A DNA stretch of 64,000 bases from Phytomonospora endophytica (GCF_014202425.1 NZ_JACHGT010000005.1:372001-436000), one strand, 5' to 3'; positions 1-7,596 are shown, numbered from the stretch's first letter. Made by a program: numbers and translations. Notes: a model not told the origin generated them from the letters alone.

Positions 1-1
1 C

Positions 2-259
2 GCCCGGCACAAGGCGAGCCGCGGCGGGGAGGCGCTGGACCTGACGCGCAAGGAGTTCGGGGTCCTCGAAGAACTGATGAAGGCCGGTGGCGCGGTCGTG
101 TCCAGCGAGGAGCTGCTCGACCGCGTGTGGGACGCCAACACCGACCCTTTCACCACGATCGTGCGCGTCACCGTGCGGACGCTGCGCCGCAAACTCGGTG
201 ACCCGCCGCTCATCGAGACCGTCATCGGCGCGGGGTACCGCATTCCGACCGGTGAGTGA
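2..259 (+). CDS. Response regulator, OmpR/PhoB family (C-terminal part, 5' truncated by window)
   Basis: The last 85 residues of a two-component response regulator; the gene begins before the window. The visible part is the winged-helix DNA-binding domain (Trans_reg_C): the motif ALDLTRKEFGVLEEL, then RVWD, VRTLRRKLGD and the terminal hairpin ending GAGYRIP. The receiver domain is outside the window. A histidine kinase gene starts at or within 10 bases of its stop, so the two form a cognate pair in one operon. The phosphorylation site and target genes cannot be seen. Confidence 0.9.
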   Translation, partial: ARHKASRGGEALDLTRKEFGVLEELMKAGGAVVSSEELLDRVWDANTDPFTTIVRVTVRTLRRKLGDPPLIETVIGAGYRIPTGE

Positions 260-260
260 C

Positions 261-1301
261 GTGCGCGGGCGGTGGCCGTGGGCGCGGCTGCCGCGTCCGA
301 CGATGCGCCTGCGGCTGGGGATCTGGTACGGCGTGGTGGCCGTCGTCGCCGGGACGCTCGGGCTGGTCCTGCCGCGCTGGTGGCTGACGATCCCGGTGGT
401 CATCGTCGGCGGCATGGGTCTCGGCTACTACGTCGCCGGACGCGCACTGCGGCCCCTGCACGATGTCACCGCGACCGCGCGGAGGCTGTCGGCCGAGACC
501 TTCGACGAGCGCATCCGGCACGACGGTCCCGACGACGAGATCCACGAGCTCGCCGGCACCTTCGACGACATGCTCGACCGGATCTCCTCGGCCTTCGAGG
601 CGCAGAAGCGTTTCGTGGCCAACGCCAGTCACGAGTTGCGGACGCCCCTGGCGGTCATGCGCACCGAGATCGACGTGACCACCTCCGATCCCGACGCCGA
701 CATCGACGAGTACCGGCGCATGGCCGAGGTCGTGCGGGGTGCCACGAGCCGTGCCGGGGACCTCATCGAGGGCCTGTTGCTGCTGGCGCGCACCGAGATC
801 GAGATCGCGCGGCGGCTGACCACGCGCGTGCCGACCGACCTCGGTGAATGCGCCTCGGGCGCGATCGTCTCGGCCCAGCGGCTGGCCGACGAGCTCGGGC
901 TGGCGATGGCGACGTCGATGATGCCGGCGCCGGTGATCGGTGACCCTTCGCTGCTGGAGCGTCTGGCGGGGAACCTCATCGAGAACGCGATCCGGCACAA
1001 CGTCCCCGGCGGGCGCCTGTGGGTGCTGGCGGGGGCGCATTCGACGGCGGCGTGGATGGTCGTCGGCAACACCGGGTCCGATGTGGAGGCCGACGCCGTC
1101 CCGACCCTGTTCGAGCCCTTCACCAGGGGCGGGGTCGAGCGCGTCGGCGCGCGGGGTGCCGGGCTGGGGCTGTCGATCGTGCGGGCGGTGGTCGCCGCGC
1201 ACGGCGGGACGGTGACCGCGCACGCGCTGCCCGACGGCGGTGGGCTGGAGTTCCGGGTGGAGATCCCGCTGCCGCCGCCGGAGGGCGTGGTCGGCGACTA
1301 G
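261..1301 (+). CDS. Two-component sensor histidine kinase
   Basis: Membrane histidine kinase, about 346 aa, partner of the regulator just upstream. Two hydrophobic helices near residues 18-55 are separated by only a few residues, so there is almost no extracellular sensor loop. A HAMP segment follows (GRALRPLHDV), then the HisKA box ASHELRTPLAV with the phospho-acceptor His near residue 124, the N box NLIENAIRHN and the G2 box GARGAGLGLSIV of the ATPase domain. GTG at 261 was chosen because GGTGAG precedes it by 5 bases; GTG 252 (8-base overlap) and ATG 303 are alternatives. Its stop codon overlaps the stop of the convergent DoxX gene. The short loop suggests it senses in the membrane or through a partner. 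Confidence 0.9.
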   Translation: MRGRWPWARLPRPTMRLRLGIWYGVVAVVAGTLGLVLPRWWLTIPVVIVGGMGLGYYVAGRALRPLHDVTATARRLSAETFDERIRHDGPDDEIHELAGTFDDMLDRISSAFEAQKRFVANASHELRTPLAVMRTEIDVTTSDPDADIDEYRRMAEVVRGATSRAGDLIEGLLLLARTEIEIARRLTTRVPTDLGECASGAIVSAQRLADELGLAMATSMMPAPVIGDPSLLERLAGNLIENAIRHNVPGGRLWVLAGAHSTAAWMVVGNTGSDVEADAVPTLFEPFTRGGVERVGARGAGLGLSIVRAVVAAHGGTVTAHALPDGGGLEFRVEIPLPPPEGVVGD

Positions 1302-1663
1302 AGCCAGACGGTCGCGAGCCAGGCCGCGATGCCGGCGAGCACGATGAGGCCGGCGTTGAGGCCGGTCTCCTTGACCTCGCGCCGTGACAGGTGCAGTGCC
1401 CCGGCGAGGATCTGGAGGACGACGAAGCCGATCGCCGCGACGAGGGCGAGGACGGGCGCGATGCCGGTCAGCGGGGGCAGGATGAGGCCGACCGCGCCGG
1501 CGACCTCGATGACGCCGATGAGCCGGACCGCCCACATCGGGACGGTGTCGATCCAGCCCATCATGGGGCGAAGCTTCTCCTTGCTGGAGACGAGCTTCTG
1601 GGCGCCGGCGAAGAGGTAGAAGGCGGCGAGCAGCCCGGCGACGATCCAGTAGGCGATCTTCAT
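1298..1663 (-). CDS. DoxX-like integral membrane protein
   Basis: Small four-helix membrane protein (121 aa) of the DoxX/DoxX-like superfamily. It opens with MKIAYWIVAGLLAAFYLFAG and has the family pattern of a first helix ending in AGxxKL followed by three more hydrophobic segments. ATG 1663 is preferred over a longer reading because GGAGGAAG lies just upstream. It is transcribed divergently from an HxlR regulator, a common pairing in which the regulator controls the membrane protein in response to electrophiles or redox stress (inference). The CTAG at 1298-1301 supplies the stop of both this gene and the histidine kinase. Confidence 0.82.
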   Translation of the reverse strand: MKIAYWIVAGLLAAFYLFAGAQKLVSSKEKLRPMMGWIDTVPMWAVRLIGVIEVAGAVGLILPPLTGIAPVLALVAAIGFVVLQILAGALHLSRREVKETGLNAGLIVLAGIAAWLATVWL

Positions 1664-1776
1664 CGCTTCCTCCATGGTTACGACTGGTAAGTAGGCCCAT
1701 GTTAGGTGACTATTGGAGGCCTTACAAAAGGAACATCGGTGTGCGTAAGGCACTTTCACCGGGGAGCGCGAGGGCG

Positions 1777-2169
1777 ATGTCGAAGTACGAGAAGACCTGT
1801 CTCATCCGCGGCGACGGCGGCCGCGCGATCCGCGGGATCCTCGACCGGATCGGCGACAAGTGGACGGTGCTGGTCGTGGCGACGCTGCACGGCGGGCGGA
1901 TGCGCTTCGGGGAGCTGCTCACGCGGATTCCGGGTGTCTCGCAGCGGATGCTGACCCGGACCCTGCGGCATCTGGAGCGCGACGGCCTCGTGGGGCGCAC
2001 GGTCTACGCCGAGGTGCCGCCCCGGGTCGAGTACGAGCTGACGGACTCCGGCCGGACGCTGGTCGAGCCGGCGGTGATGCTGGCGGAGTGGGCGATCGAG
2101 AACAACCCGGGGATCGAGGCGAGTCAAAAGGACTACGACGAGCGTGGTCAGGGGGACTCGTCTCCCTGA
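1777..2169 (+). CDS. HxlR family transcriptional regulator
   Basis: Winged helix-turn-helix regulator, 130 aa. It shows the HxlR hallmarks: a Cys near the N-terminus (KTCLIR), the core DRIGDKWTVLVVATL, the recognition region GVSQRMLTRTLRHLE, and a wing ending in VEYELTDSGR. ATG 1777 gives the usual family length; an in-frame GTG at 1741 would add 12 residues. It is divergent from the DoxX-like gene, and the roughly 110 bp between them would hold the shared operator. The single N-terminal Cys is the residue used for thiol sensing in several HxlR proteins; that role here is inference. Confidence 0.88.
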   Translation: MSKYEKTCLIRGDGGRAIRGILDRIGDKWTVLVVATLHGGRMRFGELLTRIPGVSQRMLTRTLRHLERDGLVGRTVYAEVPPRVEYELTDSGRTLVEPAVMLAEWAIENNPGIEASQKDYDERGQGDSSP

Positions 2170-2174
2170 CCACG
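2143..2174. terminator. Bidirectional terminator hairpin
   Basis: A 14-bp stem (2143-2156 with 2161-2174, one G-T pair) with a CTCG loop. It overlaps the HxlR stop codon and lies 5 bases from the end of the convergent SnoaL-like gene. No U-tract is present, as is usual in GC-rich actinomycetes. Confidence 0.6.
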
Positions 2175-2179
2175 GCGCG

Positions 2180-2590
2180 TCAGGCGCCGACCTGTGCCCG
2201 GATGGCGTCGTAGTCGCCGAAGGCCCAGTGCTCGACGACGCGGCCGTCGCGGACGCGGATCAGGTCCATGCCGCCGACGTCGAAGGGTTTCCCGGTGGCG
2301 GTGTGCACGCCCCGGTAGGAGTACACGTTGGCGAGGGTCTCGCCGTCGGAGACGGTCGCGAGGACGGTGACCTCGGTGTCGTGGATCTCGCCGTCGCCGC
2401 CGGCGGCGGCCTCCCATTTCGCGCGCCAGGCGTCGATGCCGTGGTGGTCGCCGGAGGTGCCGCCGCGATGGTCGATCACGTCGGGGTCGATGTAGGTGAG
2501 GGCCTCGCCGAAGTCGCCTTTCGCGATCGCCTCGGGGTAGAGGGCGAGCAGGCGGCGGCCGACTTCGGCGAGGGTGAGCGCGTTCGACAT
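2180..2590 (-). CDS. SnoaL-like / NTF2-fold ester cyclase family protein
   Basis: Protein of 136 aa with the small cone-shaped NTF2/SnoaL fold. Family signatures include an N-terminal helix ending in YPEAIAKGDF, VIDHRGG, and a C-terminal GGMDLIRVRDGRVVEHW strand pair, where the HW pair is typical of SnoaL-like polyketide cyclases and related orphans. No substrate can be assigned. The upstream sequence it needs for a promoter is the remnant of a TetR gene on the other strand, and only a weak ribosome site is seen. It converges with the HxlR gene. Confidence 0.8.
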   Translation of the reverse strand: MSNALTLAEVGRRLLALYPEAIAKGDFGEALTYIDPDVIDHRGGTSGDHHGIDAWRAKWEAAAGGDGEIHDTEVTVLATVSDGETLANVYSYRGVHTATGKPFDVGGMDLIRVRDGRVVEHWAFGDYDAIRAQVGA

Positions 2591-3029
2591 GCTTCAGATG
2601 CGCGCCGACGCCCGCCGGGCCGGCATCGGCAACGCGACCGTGTACCGCCACTTCCCGGCCCGCCGCGACCTGCACATCGACGTCTACGCCGAGGAAGTGG
2701 CGGCCCTGTGCGCACGGGCGGACGACCTCGACGGCCTGTACTCCTGGCTCGCCGGCTTCATCGGCCACGTCGCGGGCAAACGTGACCTCGCCGCGGCGCT
2801 GGCCGCCGCCGACGGCGCCCCCGGCTCGCCGGAGTTCGCCGCCTGGCACGACGCGATCACCACGGTCGTCACCGGACTGCTGGACCGCGCGGGCGAAGAG
2901 GTCCGGGCCGGTGTCGACCCGGTGGACCTGCTGGTGATGGCGACCGGCATCGCGCTGACGGGTTCCGGGCCCGAGCGCACGGCACGCCTGGTCGAGCTCC
3001 TGCGGCACGGCACCGACCGCGCGAAATAG
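2574..3029 (+). pseudogene. TetR family regulator lacking the first DNA-binding helices
   Basis: The reading frame resumes inside the TetR helix-turn-helix at RRAGIGNATVYRHFPARRDL, the recognition helix and following helix, and continues through a ligand-binding domain to a normal C-terminus. The first 25-35 residues that should precede it (helix 1 and 2, usually xxAFAExGYxxTSLxxIA) are missing; the space is occupied by the start of the SnoaL-like gene on the opposite strand. Possible starts are GTG 2574, ATG 2589 and ATG 2598. Without helix 1-2 the protein should not bind DNA, so a deletion or replacement remnant is the likeliest reading. Codon bias remains normal, so the loss may be recent. 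Confidence 0.7.
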
Positions 3030-3056
3030 CTTGCGCGGCACCGGAGACTGAAGGGC

Positions 3057-3908
3057 ATGACCGAGCCCCCGCTGCCCTTCCGCTGGGACCTCACGCTGCC
3101 CGACCGGCTCGAAACACTGCCCTCGGACGACGGGGGCCCGCCGCCCTGGGCCGACGCGATCACCGCCTGCGCGGCCAAGGTCCTGGCGCGTGCCGGCGAC
3201 GGCGACCTGTGCTTCGTCGGCAGGTCCGCCGACAGCGTTCACGACCTGCTCGCCGGTGCCCTGCGGGAGACCTCGTGGAGCGGACGACTGCGACGGCTGC
3301 CGGTCTCCCTGGGGCGGTACAGGCACTCCGAGGAGCATGAGCGGCGCCGTCTGCGCGAGATCATGGCCGCGCGGCTGCCAGCCCCGGCCGACATGGCCCG
3401 CGGACGCGACCTCTGCTTCGTCGACATCGTCGCCGAAGGCGGCACCTTCGGTGACCTCCACACCGCCCTCGACCAATGGATCACCGACGAACGCGCCAAC
3501 GTGCCCGTCATCCGCCGCAAGCTCCGCTTTCTCGGCCTCACCGTAGAGCGGCACACCAGCCCGAACACCTGGCGATGGTGGCAGCACGCGGCATGGGCCC
3601 GGAAACTCCCGGCGAGCGCGATCGTCAACGTCTCCATCGACGGCCACCTCTTCCACCACCTCGGCGGCGGTCAACCGAAGACGAACCCCTCCCACCAGGT
3701 CACCGGCTGGTGGGACGAGACGGTCACGACGCCCCCGCGCGACGAGAACTCCTGGAAGGGGCTCGGCCTGGCCGTCCGCTACACCGAGCACGGCGCGCTC
3801 GCCCCGACCCGGGCGGCGCTGGCGCGGGGGATCGAGGCCGAACCGGCGGTGCGTGAGGCGTGGGCGAGGGGACTGGCGCGGGAACTGCGGGGGCGGGTCA
3901 ACCGGTGA
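3057..3908 (+). CDS. Conserved protein with possible phosphoribosyltransferase-like fold
   Basis: Protein of 283 aa that I cannot name with certainty. Two glycine-bearing strand-loop segments stand out: DLCFVGRSADSVHDLL near residue 50 and DLCFVDIVAEGGTFGDL near residue 117. The second resembles the PRPP-binding loop (acidic residue then GxT) of type I phosphoribosyltransferases, and the first could be the substrate-side loop. The C-terminal half is Trp-rich (TWRWWQHAAWARK). ATG 3057 follows a GAAGGG sequence. It ends by overlapping a convergent PP2C-like gene by 11 bases. PRTase-like and PP2C-like genes co-occur in some stress-response clusters, but the assignment is tentative. Confidence 0.5.
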   Translation: MTEPPLPFRWDLTLPDRLETLPSDDGGPPPWADAITACAAKVLARAGDGDLCFVGRSADSVHDLLAGALRETSWSGRLRRLPVSLGRYRHSEEHERRRLREIMAARLPAPADMARGRDLCFVDIVAEGGTFGDLHTALDQWITDERANVPVIRRKLRFLGLTVERHTSPNTWRWWQHAAWARKLPASAIVNVSIDGHLFHHLGGGQPKTNPSHQVTGWWDETVTTPPRDENSWKGLGLAVRYTEHGALAPTRAALARGIEAEPAVREAWARGLARELRGRVNR

Positions 3909-4701
3909 GCGCGGTGCAGTGGGCGATGCTGGCGTCGTCGGGCGATACCGACTGTCGCGCCTCCTCGGCCCGCACGCGGCGGATGATCTCGGCCGGTCCC
4001 TCCGCGGTGAGCAGGGCCGCGAACTCGGGCCAGTCGATGATCCCGAAGGGTTCGACGAGGCGGGCCGCCCCGTTGCTGAGCAGCGCCGCGCCGGTCGGCC
4101 CGCCGACGGGGTGGCTCCCGGTGAGCGCCTCTCCCGCCGCGGCGGGGTCGTCCTTGGCGATCCAGTAGCCGCCGGGACGGTTGCGGGCCGCGCGCATCGC
4201 CGCGATGCCCTCGGCGCGGATCCGTTCGTACTCCTCGCCTTCGGCGGTCCGCAGTGCCGAGCGGTAGGGCCCGGCGACGGCGTCTTCGCGATCATCGGTG
4301 ACGACGAGCGGCGGCCCGCCGGGCCGGTCGAGGAGCAGGACGGCGTCGCCGAGCACGAGGTGGTCGGCGACGCCGTCGGTGACGCGCAGGACCGCGACGG
4401 TCGCCCACGGACTGGCGGGATCGGTGACGTCGCAGGTGTCGCGGTGGGCGCCGGTCGCGAGCTCGATCGCCTCGGCGAGCAGCGCGGGAAGACTCTCGGC
4501 CGCGTCGCGCGACAGCAGGCCGAGCAGTTCCGCGCCCAGCCGCCGGGCGTACCAGGCGACGCCGTGGCGGCAGGCCGCTTCGGCGCCGGCGACGCCACCG
4601 GCCCCGTCGAGCAGCACGGCCGCCGTGGGGATCGCGCCGACGAAGTCCTCGTTGCCGCGGCCGGGACGTCCGGCCGCCACGCTGTTCAGGGTCACGAGCA
4701 T
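3898..4701 (-). CDS. PP2C-like protein phosphatase domain protein
   Basis: Protein of 267 aa resembling PPM/PP2C serine/threonine phosphatases. It has GRGNEDFVG near residue 14 (equivalent to the RxxNED motif with a metal-binding Asp) and AAVLLDGAGG (equivalent to the DGxGG motif), followed by the alternating strand/helix pattern and DDASIAH near the C-terminus in place of the usual DN(I/V)T metal motif. It starts at ATG 4701; longer readings add only Arg-rich sequence. The degenerate last motif leaves open whether it is catalytic. Target unknown. Confidence 0.68.
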   Translation of the reverse strand: MLVTLNSVAAGRPGRGNEDFVGAIPTAAVLLDGAGGVAGAEAACRHGVAWYARRLGAELLGLLSRDAAESLPALLAEAIELATGAHRDTCDVTDPASPWATVAVLRVTDGVADHLVLGDAVLLLDRPGGPPLVVTDDREDAVAGPYRSALRTAEGEEYERIRAEGIAAMRAARNRPGGYWIAKDDPAAAGEALTGSHPVGGPTGAALLSNGAARLVEPFGIIDWPEFAALLTAEGPAEIIRRVRAEEARQSVSPDDASIAHCTALTG

Positions 4702-4748
4702 CGTCGGCCGCCTCTCGGTGGAGACGGCAACCCTACGGCGGCCGCGCG

Positions 4749-5156
4749 TCAGGCCGCGACGACCGCCACGACCTCCACCTCGACCAGCAGTCCCGGCCGG
4801 AACAGTCGCGGGACCTCGACGAGGGTGCTCGTCGGCGGGTGTTCGCGCCCGGCGAGCCACTTGATCCGTACGGCGCCGTGTTCGGGGCGCAGATCCATGT
4901 CGGTGATGAAGGTGCGGATGTTGACGATGTCGGCGAGGGTCCCGCCGTGGGCGGCGAGGAGCTTCTCCAGCCCGGCGAAGACGTGCTCGGTCTGGGCGGT
5001 CATGTCGCCTTCGCCGACGACCTCGCCGTCGTCGTCGAGGGCGACCTGGCCGGACACGAAGATCATCGCCGTGGTGCCCAGGTCGACGCGGGCGGTGTGG
5101 GTGTAGGCCGCCGCCGGGGCGGGGACGGTGTCGGGGTCGAGGTAGGTGACGGTCAC
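4749..5156 (-). CDS. RidA family protein (YjgF/YER057c/UK114)
   Basis: RidA-family proteins hydrolyse reactive enamine/imine intermediates released by PLP enzymes. The 135-aa protein has MIFVSGQVALDDDGEVVG, DIVNIRTFITD and ends PGLLVEVEVVAVV, matching the order of family motifs (SGQ, VVKxTVFL, P..LVEIE). The usual catalytic Arg in an R-x-CV motif is not obvious, so it may be a non-canonical subgroup. GTG 5156 overlaps the TGA of the upstream dehydrogenase gene (GTGA), so the two are translationally coupled. Confidence 0.87.
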   Translation of the reverse strand: MTVTYLDPDTVPAPAAAYTHTARVDLGTTAMIFVSGQVALDDDGEVVGEGDMTAQTEHVFAGLEKLLAAHGGTLADIVNIRTFITDMDLRPEHGAVRIKWLAGREHPPTSTLVEVPRLFRPGLLVEVEVVAVVAA

Positions 5157-5962
5157 GTGTTGCTCCCTGTGGTGGTGCGGACGTGGGCGACGACGGCGCC
5201 GAGGTCGGCGTCGCCGTCGGTGGTGGCGAGGACGGCGCGGACCGCTTCCGCGACCGGGTAGGCCGCGCCGGTGGCGGCCTCGGCGAGCGCGAGGTCCTTG
5301 GCGGCGTGGGCGATCGGGAACGCCGCGGTGGTCGAGCGGGCGCGGGTGAGGACGGCCGCGAGAGGTCCGGCGGCGAGGGTCTTCTCGACGAGGTCCGCGG
5401 GAAGTCCGAGGCGGTCGGCGAGGGCCAGGGTCTCGGCGAGTGCGGTGACCGCCGTGATCATCCCGGCGTTGACGACGAGCTTCATCGCGGCACCGGAACC
5501 GATCGGTCCGCAGTGGACGACGGTGCCGAGTTCGGCGAGCACCGGTGGCGGGCCGTCGCCGCCGACGAGGATGGTCAGCGTCCCCGTCTCGGCCTTGTCG
5601 ACGCTGCCCATCACCGGGGCGTCGACCATCGTGACGCCTTCCGGCAGGCGGGCGGCCAGTGCGCGGGCGGCGCCGGGCCCGACGGTCGACATCTCCGCCA
5701 GCGCGCACCCGTCGGGCAGGGCGGCGAGGGCCTCGTCCATCACCGCCTCCAGCGCTTCGGGGCCGGACAGCATGCTGATCACGACCTCGGCTTCGGCGAC
5801 GGCGCGGGCCGGGGTGCCGGCGACGGAGGCGCCCGCCTCGCGCAGGGGCTCGGCCTTGGCGGCGGTGCGGTTCCACACCGTGACCTGATGCCCGGTCGCG
5901 AGCAGGCGGCGGGTCATGGCCGCGCCCATGCGGCCGAGTCCGAGTACGGCGATACGTGACAT
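5153..5962 (-). CDS. NAD(P)-dependent oxidoreductase, 3-hydroxyisobutyrate dehydrogenase family
   Basis: Beta-hydroxyacid dehydrogenase of 269 aa. The N-terminal Rossmann motif is IAVLGLGRMGAAMTRRL with the NADP-type follow-up VWNRTAAK; the substrate motif is DAPVMGSVDKAETGTL, and the catalytic Lys lies in GAAMKLVVNAG. It forms an operon with RidA and is divergent from a LysR regulator that probably controls it. The start ATG 5962 is followed by MSRIAVLG, typical for the family. It may reduce small aldehydes or semialdehydes (glyoxylate, succinic semialdehyde); the substrate is not determinable here. Confidence 0.9.
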   Translation of the reverse strand: MSRIAVLGLGRMGAAMTRRLLATGHQVTVWNRTAAKAEPLREAGASVAGTPARAVAEAEVVISMLSGPEALEAVMDEALAALPDGCALAEMSTVGPGAARALAARLPEGVTMVDAPVMGSVDKAETGTLTILVGGDGPPPVLAELGTVVHCGPIGSGAAMKLVVNAGMITAVTALAETLALADRLGLPADLVEKTLAAGPLAAVLTRARSTTAAFPIAHAAKDLALAEAATGAAYPVAEAVRAVLATTDGDADLGAVVAHVRTTTGSNT

Positions 5963-6031
5963 GCGGGGTTCCCTTCGGGGGTGTGTGGACTCGACCGTAG
6001 ATCCACTCCGGCCATTCGACCAACGAATGTC

Positions 6032-6045
6032 TGGCATGCTTGCCA
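6032..6045. promoter_or_regulatory. Candidate LysR operator
   Basis: TGGCA-TGCT-TGCCA is a perfect inverted repeat in the 108-bp divergent gap between the dehydrogenase and the LysR gene, 25 bases upstream of the LysR start. LysR regulators usually bind such dyads between divergent promoters. Confidence 0.5.
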
Positions 6046-6070
6046 TGCCTACTTCGCATGGATGGTGCAC

Positions 6071-6976
6071 ATGGACACGACCTGGCTGCGGGTCTTCGGC
6101 GAGGTCGCCCGCCTCGGCTCCTTCACGGCCGCCGCCACGGCCCTCGGCTACACCCAGTCGGCCGTCTCGCGGCAGATCGCGGCCCTGGAGACCGAGCTCG
6201 GCGCCGTGCTCTTCGACCGCCTCGCGCGCGGTGTCGTCCTCACCGAGGAGGGCCGCCGCCTCCTCGCGCACTCCAGGGCCGCGCTCTCCCACGTCGACGC
6301 CGCCCGCCGCGAACTGGGCGAGTTGCGCGACGTGCACGCCGGCCGCCTGCGCGTCGGCGCCTTCTCGACGGCCAACGCCGCGCTCGTGCCCCGCGCGATG
6401 GCCGCCTTCCAGGCCGCCCACCCCGCCGTCCGCGTGTCCCTTGTGGAGGGACGCACGCCCGATCACGTCGCGGGGCTCGCCGACGGCACCGTCGACGTCG
6501 CCGTCGTCAGCACCTACACCGACCGCCTCGACGCACTCTCCGCGCTCGACCTGCGCCGCCTCGGCACCGACGCCATCCTGGTCGCCCTCCCACGCGGCCA
6601 CCGCCACGCCCGCCGCCGCCGACTGCGCCTGGCCGAACTGGCCGAGGACACCTGGATCGCCGGATTCCCCGACGCCGAACGCACGCTCTTCGCCACCGTC
6701 GCCGGGGCCGGATTCGAGCCGCGCATCGACTTCGTCGTCCAGGAGTGGACCGCCAAACTCGGCTGCGTCGCCGCCGGACTCGGTGTGACCCTCGTCCCGG
6801 CGCTCGCCGCGAGCGCCCTGCGCGACGACGTCGTGCTCGTCGCCCTCGACGCGGCCGACGCCCCGGTCCGCGCGGTGTACGCGGCCACCCCGGGCGGCCG
6901 GCGCGTGCCCGCCGCCGTCGAGGCCTTCCTGCCCTTCCTCGCCGAGGCCGCCGAAAAGGTGCTCGCCGGGGGTTGA
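6071..6976 (+). CDS. LysR family transcriptional regulator
   Basis: Standard-length LTTR (301 aa). The N-terminal helix-turn-helix contains GSFTAAATALGYTQSAVSRQ and LETELGAVLFDR, followed by the linker helix LAHSRAALSHVDAARREL and a two-lobed periplasmic-binding-like effector domain starting at GRLRVGAFSTAN. ATG 6071 (MDTTWLRVF) is the family-typical start; an upstream in-frame ATG would add 30 poorly matching residues. Divergent orientation suggests control of the dehydrogenase-RidA pair and of itself. Confidence 0.92.
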   Translation: MDTTWLRVFGEVARLGSFTAAATALGYTQSAVSRQIAALETELGAVLFDRLARGVVLTEEGRRLLAHSRAALSHVDAARRELGELRDVHAGRLRVGAFSTANAALVPRAMAAFQAAHPAVRVSLVEGRTPDHVAGLADGTVDVAVVSTYTDRLDALSALDLRRLGTDAILVALPRGHRHARRRRLRLAELAEDTWIAGFPDAERTLFATVAGAGFEPRIDFVVQEWTAKLGCVAAGLGVTLVPALAASALRDDVVLVALDAADAPVRAVYAATPGGRRVPAAVEAFLPFLAEAAEKVLAGG

Positions 6977-7003
6977 CAGTCACCGGGGCTCAGTGGGTAT
7001 GCT
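6973..7003 (+). promoter_or_regulatory. Candidate promoter of the leader RNA ahead of the VOC gene
   Basis: A consensus TTGACA (6973-6978) overlaps the LysR stop codon; TATGCT (6998-7003) fits the actinobacterial TANNNT -10 pattern with a 19-base spacer. Transcription would begin near 7010 and give a leader of about 170 nt before the VOC start. Confidence 0.5.
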
Positions 7004-7038
7004 TCCCCGCGATGCCAGACAACGAAAGGAGGTGCGGA

Positions 7039-7095
7039 ATGATCAGCAGCTCGCTTATGACGAGCAAGTCCGCGCCTCGGCGGGTGCAGTCTTAA
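7039..7095 (+). CDS. 18-residue leader peptide upstream of the VOC gene
   Basis: A short open frame, MISSSLMTSKSAPRRVQS, lies behind an unusually strong ribosome site (AAAGGAGGT, 7025-7033; 5 bases before ATG 7039). The main gene downstream has a much poorer site. The last third of this frame forms the left arm of a 15-bp hairpin whose loop contains its TAA stop (7093-7095). This arrangement is typical of leader peptides that control downstream expression by ribosome stalling. It has basic residues near its end (K, RR) as in several drug-responsive leaders, but I know no named family. Confidence 0.55.
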   Translation: MISSSLMTSKSAPRRVQS

Positions 7096-7158
7096 CCGAC
7101 GCATCGAAAGCACCTCGCCGAGGCGCGGGCCTAGCCCGCACTCCGGTCCACGGGACCG
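7073..7158 (+). promoter_or_regulatory. Attenuator-like RNA with alternative hairpins
   Basis: Three stems occur in series. Stem 1 pairs 7073-7087 with 7110-7125 (15 bp, one bulged T at 7115). Stem 2 pairs 7125-7130 with 7134-7139 (GCGGGC/GCCCGC) and shares base 7125 with stem 1. Stem 3 pairs 7144-7149 with 7153-7158 (CGGTCC/GGACCG). Within the right arm of stem 1, CCTCG/CGAGG can also self-pair. A ribosome on the leader peptide would open stem 1. A weak GAAAGG at 7163-7168 is the only ribosome site for the VOC gene and follows stem 3 directly. Confidence 0.55.
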
Positions 7159-7182
7159 CCTCGAAAGGCTTTCAACGTTCAT

Positions 7183-7584
7183 ATGGCTTCATCTTCCATC
7201 GGCCACGTAACGATCGACTGCGCCGACACCTTCACACTCGGTAACTTCTGGGCGGCCGTGCTCGGCCACCCCCTCGCCGACGACGATCTCCCCGGCGACC
7301 CCGAGGCGCTGCTACGACTCCCCGAAGGCCCCGCGTTGCTGTTCATCGCGGTCCCCGAGGGCAAGGCCGCCAAGAACCGCCTCCACTTCGACCTCACGCC
7401 CGACACCTCCCGCGAAGAGGAGGTCGAGCGCCTTCTCGCCCTCGGCGCCACCGTCCACGAGGACCACCGCAGGCCCGACGGCCGCGGCTGGGTCACCATG
7501 AAGGACATCGAGGGCAACGAGTTCTGCGTCGAGCGCAGCCAGGCTGAACGCGACGCCTGGAACGCCGCGCACGCCGCCGAATAG
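7183..7584 (+). CDS. VOC (glyoxalase/bleomycin resistance-like) family protein
   Basis: Vicinal oxygen chelate superfamily protein, 133 aa, of the Glyoxalase-like subgroup. Two beta-alpha-beta-beta-beta modules are visible: one from IGHVTIDCADTFTLGNFWAA and one from RLHFDLTPDT to DIEGNEFCVE. Candidate metal ligands are His8, His in RLHFDL and Glu in NEFCVE. Such proteins often act on or sequester electrophiles or antibiotics. It is a single gene preceded by the leader peptide and hairpins at 7039-7158, which suggests inducible expression. Confidence 0.88.
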   Translation: MASSSIGHVTIDCADTFTLGNFWAAVLGHPLADDDLPGDPEALLRLPEGPALLFIAVPEGKAAKNRLHFDLTPDTSREEEVERLLALGATVHEDHRRPDGRGWVTMKDIEGNEFCVERSQAERDAWNAAHAAE

Positions 7585-7596
7585 CGCACGGACACC

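Noticed and set aside
2148-4598. 816-residue minus-strand frame
   Set aside because: It runs antisense through real genes and ends as Arg/Pro/Ala-rich low-complexity sequence; it is a shadow caused by high GC.
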